Below, one piece after another: positions 1 to 64,000 of a DNA stretch of 64,000 nt. Every line of letters starts with the position of its first letter. The stretch's first letter is position 1. The DNA is from Elysia chlorotica (taxonomy: Eukaryota > Mollusca > Gastropoda > Plakobranchidae). Position numbers and translations under genes: made by a program. The notes below the pieces were generated by a model. The model saw only the letters and a program-made list of their open reading frames with translations, was not told where the DNA came from and ran no database searches. The DNA is taken from positions 113,560 through 177,559 of the forward strand of contig RQTK01000100.1 in assembly GCA_003991915.1 (NCBI GenBank), read 5' to 3'.

Positions 1-3000
1 AGTTTCGAGAATGTATGCATATGAGACATAGTTGTCTTTTTCCTTTCCTGTCTAGTTATATATTGAAACATCTCAGCGTTTTTGCTGTACTTTTAGTCAT
101 TATAAATAGATGGAATATTTCAGACTTCGGTTTCGATAACCATACATGAGCTACTATAAAAACTGACGTAGACTATTGTGCCATGATAAATGATTACTAG
201 CACTGTATCTTAAGACAAAGCTATGTATATATAAAAAAAACTTAGAATAATGGAAAAGGAAATAGAATTTAAGAGAACAGAATGGATAATCATGTAGGTA
301 CGTTGAGTGTTGAAACCCATCTGCAGCACTCACACTTATGTTGAGTAAACTAATGCTACTAACAATTTCCAATCAAATCTTCGTATTAAACTAATAAGCT
401 TTCATGGTGGTACGGAAATATAATTCATTTGATGTAGTCGTCTCAGGGATTATGTGCCCATGCCGTCTTGTCATTAAAGCCATTATGTTGAGCAATATTG
501 AAACTAATCTCAGCTTTTTCTATGCGTGTCCTAAGAAGGAATAAAACAGCGTTGCTATCCATTACAGTTTGAACTTCTCCTGCTCTGTAGTGTCGAATTA
601 TATGTTTAAGGCCTGACTTTTGTATTTGAACACTGGGCAATTAATCATTATAGATAGTTTATAGGATGTGGGAAAATGTGTTGTTGTGCTGCAGATGAAT
701 TCGCCGGAAAGCATGTCGTATTAAAGAAGATTGCTTAAGTAAGTGAGGAAAATATAGGAGGTAAGTGAATTTACAACACACCTTGAATAGAAAATTAATA
801 CAGAGTGTAATAGTAAATAAGATTGATCAGCAAAATAATATATAAATGGGTTAATATGCTATTTTTCATATTCTTAATGTTTGCCTGTTCGTTTTGTTTT
901 TCGTTCTTTGTTCTGAGCAATGCCAGGTGATAACTAAGGCGTTAGCAGTGTGAATCGTTTTGCCATGTATGTCAATGAGAACAGCAACCAAATAGTTATT
1001 GTTTAAACTTTAATTAGGTCTCGGCTTTTAAAGCTGGAAGTCCAGCTCTCAAGCTTGCGTCTTTCAGCAGGAAAATAAACTTTTGTTGAAATCATCAATC
1101 CAGGAGAAACATGCCAGATCTTGTGCGCGCTACAAGCCAAATCAAGAGCTGGAGCGTCGTGATGCTAAACTGGCAAGTCACAGTCTCTCCAGTAAGTAGT
1201 TCAGCGTCCCAGGTCAAATCCCCAGCAAGAGATATGGCCGACCGCCATGTAGCCTTCCTCGCGCTTGCCACCTGGCCAGTAGGCGGATATCACATACGAC
1301 AAGGATTAAATCATGCACACACACACAAATTGTGGATGTCTCAGGTGTTAGGGGAGGGGAATTTGAGTGCGTGTGTGTATGTGACTGTGTGTGTTTCCTT
1401 TAATTCTTCTTTGTTGACTACGTTTAATTAAATGTACATGTATTGGTCACTCGAAGTATCGTTGTTGTTTTGATGAAAATTTCTATAGATAGAGATCAGG
1501 TGTACGTTTGTGAGTGTGTGTGTGTGTATATGTGTATGTTTTTATAGTTATATTTTGTTTTGTTATGTTTATTTAATGAAAAACTTTGATAGTCAGGCTT
1601 TGAATTGAATTTAAGTAACAGTGTGCTTTGATTGCTTTGTCTGGATAAAAAAAGAGAAGAATGGGTGGAATTAAAAGTCATAAAAGCAAGACCAGGGCGT
1701 GAAAAAAAGCTGAGAAGGAAGTTTACATAATATTGTACATGCAGGGCTGAAAAGATAAAACTTGTTTTAAAATATACAAATATTTTGAGCAGCATGCGAT
1801 AGAATAAACTGGCGGACGCGTTTAGAAGAAAAGTGAAAATTGAAAAAAGGGAAAAATTGCGCATTGATAGTTCTTTCTTCATTTTGGTTTGTGGGATCGT
1901 TGACAATTCACATAGAGAAAGGTGATCTCGCAAGGCCATGCTGTAACACAAAAGCCACGAAAAAATTATACATTGTAGTACATAATGATAATTGTTGTCA
2001 GAGAAAAACATTTCAGATTTCAGTAAGTGACCGCATTCAAAGAGCGGGTGAAAGGATTTCACGAGTAAAACAATAGCAAGAACACATCTCAGCGCCCACA
2101 AGTAAAGCGAAGAAAATCCAGATAATTTAATATGCGAGCATGAAAATCAACAACAAAGGAACGACCAGCCGAGACAGAGCAGGGTAATTTGAGTGAAGGA
2201 AAACAAGTATTTCACGACATTAAGACCATTCCGCAAGGATTAAAGCCATTAAACAGGGAGCAAAGAAACGCCTCGTATCGTTTCAAGTTCAAGGTGGCAA
2301 ATTAGACGTGTCAGCTGAAAGGCGTGAAGCGGTTGGGTAACATGCAGACTTTGTGTCATAGTGACGCGTTGTCATGACAACTGGTTCTGACTCCTGTTTA
2401 GAGCAAGGGTCACTCAAGGCCATTGAACGCGGCATGAGCTTTGCGCCCAACCGGCCCCCAGCACTGAATCTCGCCCACTGTATAGTAACCGAGTTCTGTA
2501 TCATCGCGGCCTGGAATAATCATCAACAAGTGTCAGGGAGAAAGAGGGTGCATTCACGCATATGAAATCTGATATCTTGTAAGTGTTTCCACTCCTAAAT
2601 AAGAAAGACTTGAAAACTCCATGGGTTCGGTCGCCTGGAGGCGTGAATTTCATCGAATTCGTAAGCCTTTCTTTGAAGAAATTGATCTGAAAACTAACAG
2701 GTACATTAGTCTTTCCTGAACGAAAAAAAAGGTAGAACGGATGAACAAATATCAAAGTCCAATAGCAATAGGACTACCTGTGTGAATCATTTTAAAAAGC
2801 AGAGATTGGGGAAATAAGTGTGTGAATTCATCATCAATCTTGGACATGAAGTTTTAGACTCCATTTAAGTTTGCTGTATACAAGAGAGAGTTAATCTATT
2901 TAAGAAAATAAATTATTGGTCGGTAGTTGAACTTTACAAGATTGATATTATTAAGATAGGTATAATATAAAATAAATTCCTTGAGAAATAGTATTGCAGT

Positions 3001-5193
3001 TGTACTTTGGTGCTTGTGGAATAGGTGGTAGAGATTTACAGAGAACTATGGAGAGACTAAAACTCGAATCCATCATGCCAATGAAGGACTATCGCTGCAA
3101 AGAAAACATTGCAGCTGACGGAGAGGGCTTAACACACGAACGGTGGAGTCAATGTGACACTGCATTCAGTTACAAAAGATAGAATTTACGTAATATGAGA
3201 GATGATATAATATTGTGGAGTAGAAATTTTCAGAAAGACATTTTGAAAAAAACCCCAAAACGATGCCTATCAAGAATAGCTGGGTGTTGTGAAAGCGAGA
3301 AACTGCTCTAGTTACTTATCGATCCATTTTGATCATTTATAGTAACTTTGCGTTTTAAAACTCCTTATAGGTATAATGAATAAAGCTAAGGTATGTTGCA
3401 ATGAAAGGATGCTTAAAAATTGTATACAAGGCAGACTCTCTTTGTTTATCTAAGAACTGAAACTTTTAATTGGTTACGTTGTTGGAATTTCTGCCAGATA
3501 AATACGTAAGCTCAAAACCTTTTACCTAAACTGTTAAAGATAGAACTATAGATGTACGTATGTTTGATGTTCAAAGAGGTTTATAAATTTAAAACAGAAT
3601 ATAAAAAAATCACTTTTCAGGGTTCGATGCAGTTTATAGGCCACCAATGCAAAAGATTTAAAGAGAAGAAAAGGGTATTGAACTATTGAACAAAATTAAA
3701 CAACCAATTAGGGTCTAAAAAAAAATTGGGATCTAAAAATATCATTTCATCAAGCCAAGTGTATAGGATATAAAAAATTAGCGTTCTAGTCATTCTTCCG
3801 AAAAATATAATCCAATTCAACAAAACCATCAATGAGTTTTTACAAGAAAATTTTTATCCAAAACACTAAGTATTTCTCTTAATAACGACACTGAACTGCT
3901 TAAATCTGATATCAATTCTATAGATAATTTTGGACGAAAAAAGAACAACTGTTTAGACGAAGGACTTCCTCTTACTACGCATTTGATTCCCGTGTCACGT
4001 ATTTTTCAATTTTATTTAGAATCGCTACATTGTTTGATCTGAGATTATTGATCTAAAATATTTGAAATGATCAGGAGAATACAAAGGGAAATAGTTAAAC
4101 CTTTATTAACAGAGCGACTCATACCAGCCTAAGGCTCTAATGACGCCATTTAACAAAATCGGTCAATGTCATGTGGCTGACAGAGCCTAATCCTCTGACT
4201 CAGGCAGATTTAATGAATTTATGCTCTGTTCTTTGTCTGTCATAATTACCAACAATTCCAAATATTTAGAAGTTAGGAAACGTTGACCCTGTCTAAAACA
4301 AATATTTTTCACCTGATGTTTCGAAATCTCTAACGCAAATCATGACTTAGGCTTACAAAAATAGCATTATTAAGAATGTCTCTTTCTCTTCACCAACCAG
4401 GATGTAGTTTCGCGCATGCCATTCAGTCTGGAGCACTGATACGTCTGTTATTCACCCAAAAGATGAAAACCATGATGAAGAAAAAGAATAGTCTAGAGCA
4501 CTATTTTTTTTCTTCTTGAATAACATGATTATTAGTCTGACGACGGAATTTTTTGCGACAGACATAGAAAACAGCCCAAAACGCCAGAGACAAACACTGT
4601 CTGCATACACACCAGCAATTGCAGTATCCAGCTTTCTTCTACTTATCAGTGTGCGATACAGAACCAAAGAATAACATTTTTATCTTTTCCTTGCATTGTA
4701 CGTGCCTAGCTTAGATGAAAAGTAGTGTTGCCAGTGTTGCTATAAAAATATAACTACGGTCACAGTCAAAATCAATAATGACTTTAAAAATGCCTTTGTG
4801 GGATTAAGTCGTGTGTAGAACTAATCGCTGGATGTTTATGGCCACTATCTTAGAAAAACTGCACGGTTATAAATCTATGTTGGCTTCAATAATGTACCTA
4901 AATAATGACATAACACTTTCAGAAAGGATTAATATATACCCGCCATTTCTTTTTGTCTTTGAAATTTACGTATGTGGAGAGCAGCCCAAATTCACACATA
5001 TAATAAATTGTCGGCATTGGACGTAGCATTAGGATGATATTATTGTTGAACTTGGGCAGCTATCAACAAATTTCAAAGTCATCAATGGCGGCTCTAATGT
5101 TCTCTTTGCCCAAAGTCAGGTTGTTAAGGTATAACAAAGAGAACATATTTCACTATAATGAGGAAAGGCAATAATTATGTATCCTGTTTCTCC
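1..5193. other. 3' flank of the TSP1 gene, no exon recognised
   Basis: AT-rich sequence with scattered short open frames that resemble no family. It must hold the 3' UTR of the minus-strand gene next to 5193. Nearest AATAAA-like sites on that strand are more than 1 kb away (about 4100 and 4010). GC-richer patches at 1100-1320 and 2290-2520 may be old repeats. A short GT run lies at 1512-1528. Confidence 0.6.

Positions 5194-64000
<58,807 letters not shown>

Noticed and set aside
1140-1240. Possible SINE head with GGTCAAATCCCC
   Set aside because: Only a B-box-like word is seen, with no shared body.
2289-2565. GC-richer patch with overlapping open frames on both strands
   Set aside because: No splice-consistent exon or family signature was found, so it is left as unassigned flank.

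Overview
This is animal nuclear DNA: AT-rich introns, short GC-richer exons with GT-AG boundaries, many GA/CT and GATA microsatellites, and copies of a tRNA-derived SINE. The SINE tail (a GTTGGACGTTAAAC-like end), a PAN-EGF-TSP1 extracellular protein and the intron style suggest a mollusc, most likely a gastropod. No species is claimed. No retrovirus-like or other capsid-bearing element was recognised.

Two genes explain nearly all the coding signal. The first runs on the minus strand across almost the whole window, from the right edge (start outside the window) to a stop codon at 5194-5196. I assembled 33 coding exons with matching intron phases. In protein order they encode the end of a PAN/apple-like domain (63853-64000), one EGF domain (52821-52956), three variant thrombospondin type-1 repeats (51307-49741), one six-cysteine SRCR domain split over two exons (48452-47749), 22 more TSP1 repeats (46890-10485), and a C-terminal fibrinogen-like module of the contactin-associated protein (Caspr/neurexin IV) type (9162-5194). 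Nearly all TSP1 repeats are single 165-bp exons with phase-1 introns on both sides, so exons can be gained, lost or skipped without shifting the frame. In-window coding length is about 1.8 k residues. The product should be a large secreted or cell-surface adhesion/matrix protein.

The second gene lies on the plus strand at 55816-62650. Its seven exons join cleanly into a 443-residue AGC-type protein kinase with an altered catalytic loop (HRDLAPDN), a Cys-rich N-terminus and a C-terminal ETTV. If the PAN exon belongs to the big gene, as its phase-0 junction allows, the kinase gene sits wholly inside a 10.9-kb intron in the opposite orientation.

The TSP1 array has been remodelled by duplication. 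A block of about 4 kb with four TSP1 exons is present twice (about 19.79-24.1 kb and 31.26-35.26 kb), with simple repeats at its edges. A block of about 0.9 kb with the variant TSP1 exon is repeated at 50.39 and 51.29 kb, with a truncated third exon remnant. An intronic block of about 1.05 kb is repeated at 14.18 and 15.40 kb. One TSP1 exon (35444-35606) is out of frame.

Region by region: 1-5193, 3' UTR/intergenic, no exon recognised; 5194-9162, fibrinogen-like exons; 10485-46890, TSP1 array; 47749-48452, SRCR; 49574-51486, variant TSP1; 52821-52956, EGF; 52957-63852, large intron holding the kinase gene; 63853-64000, PAN exon.
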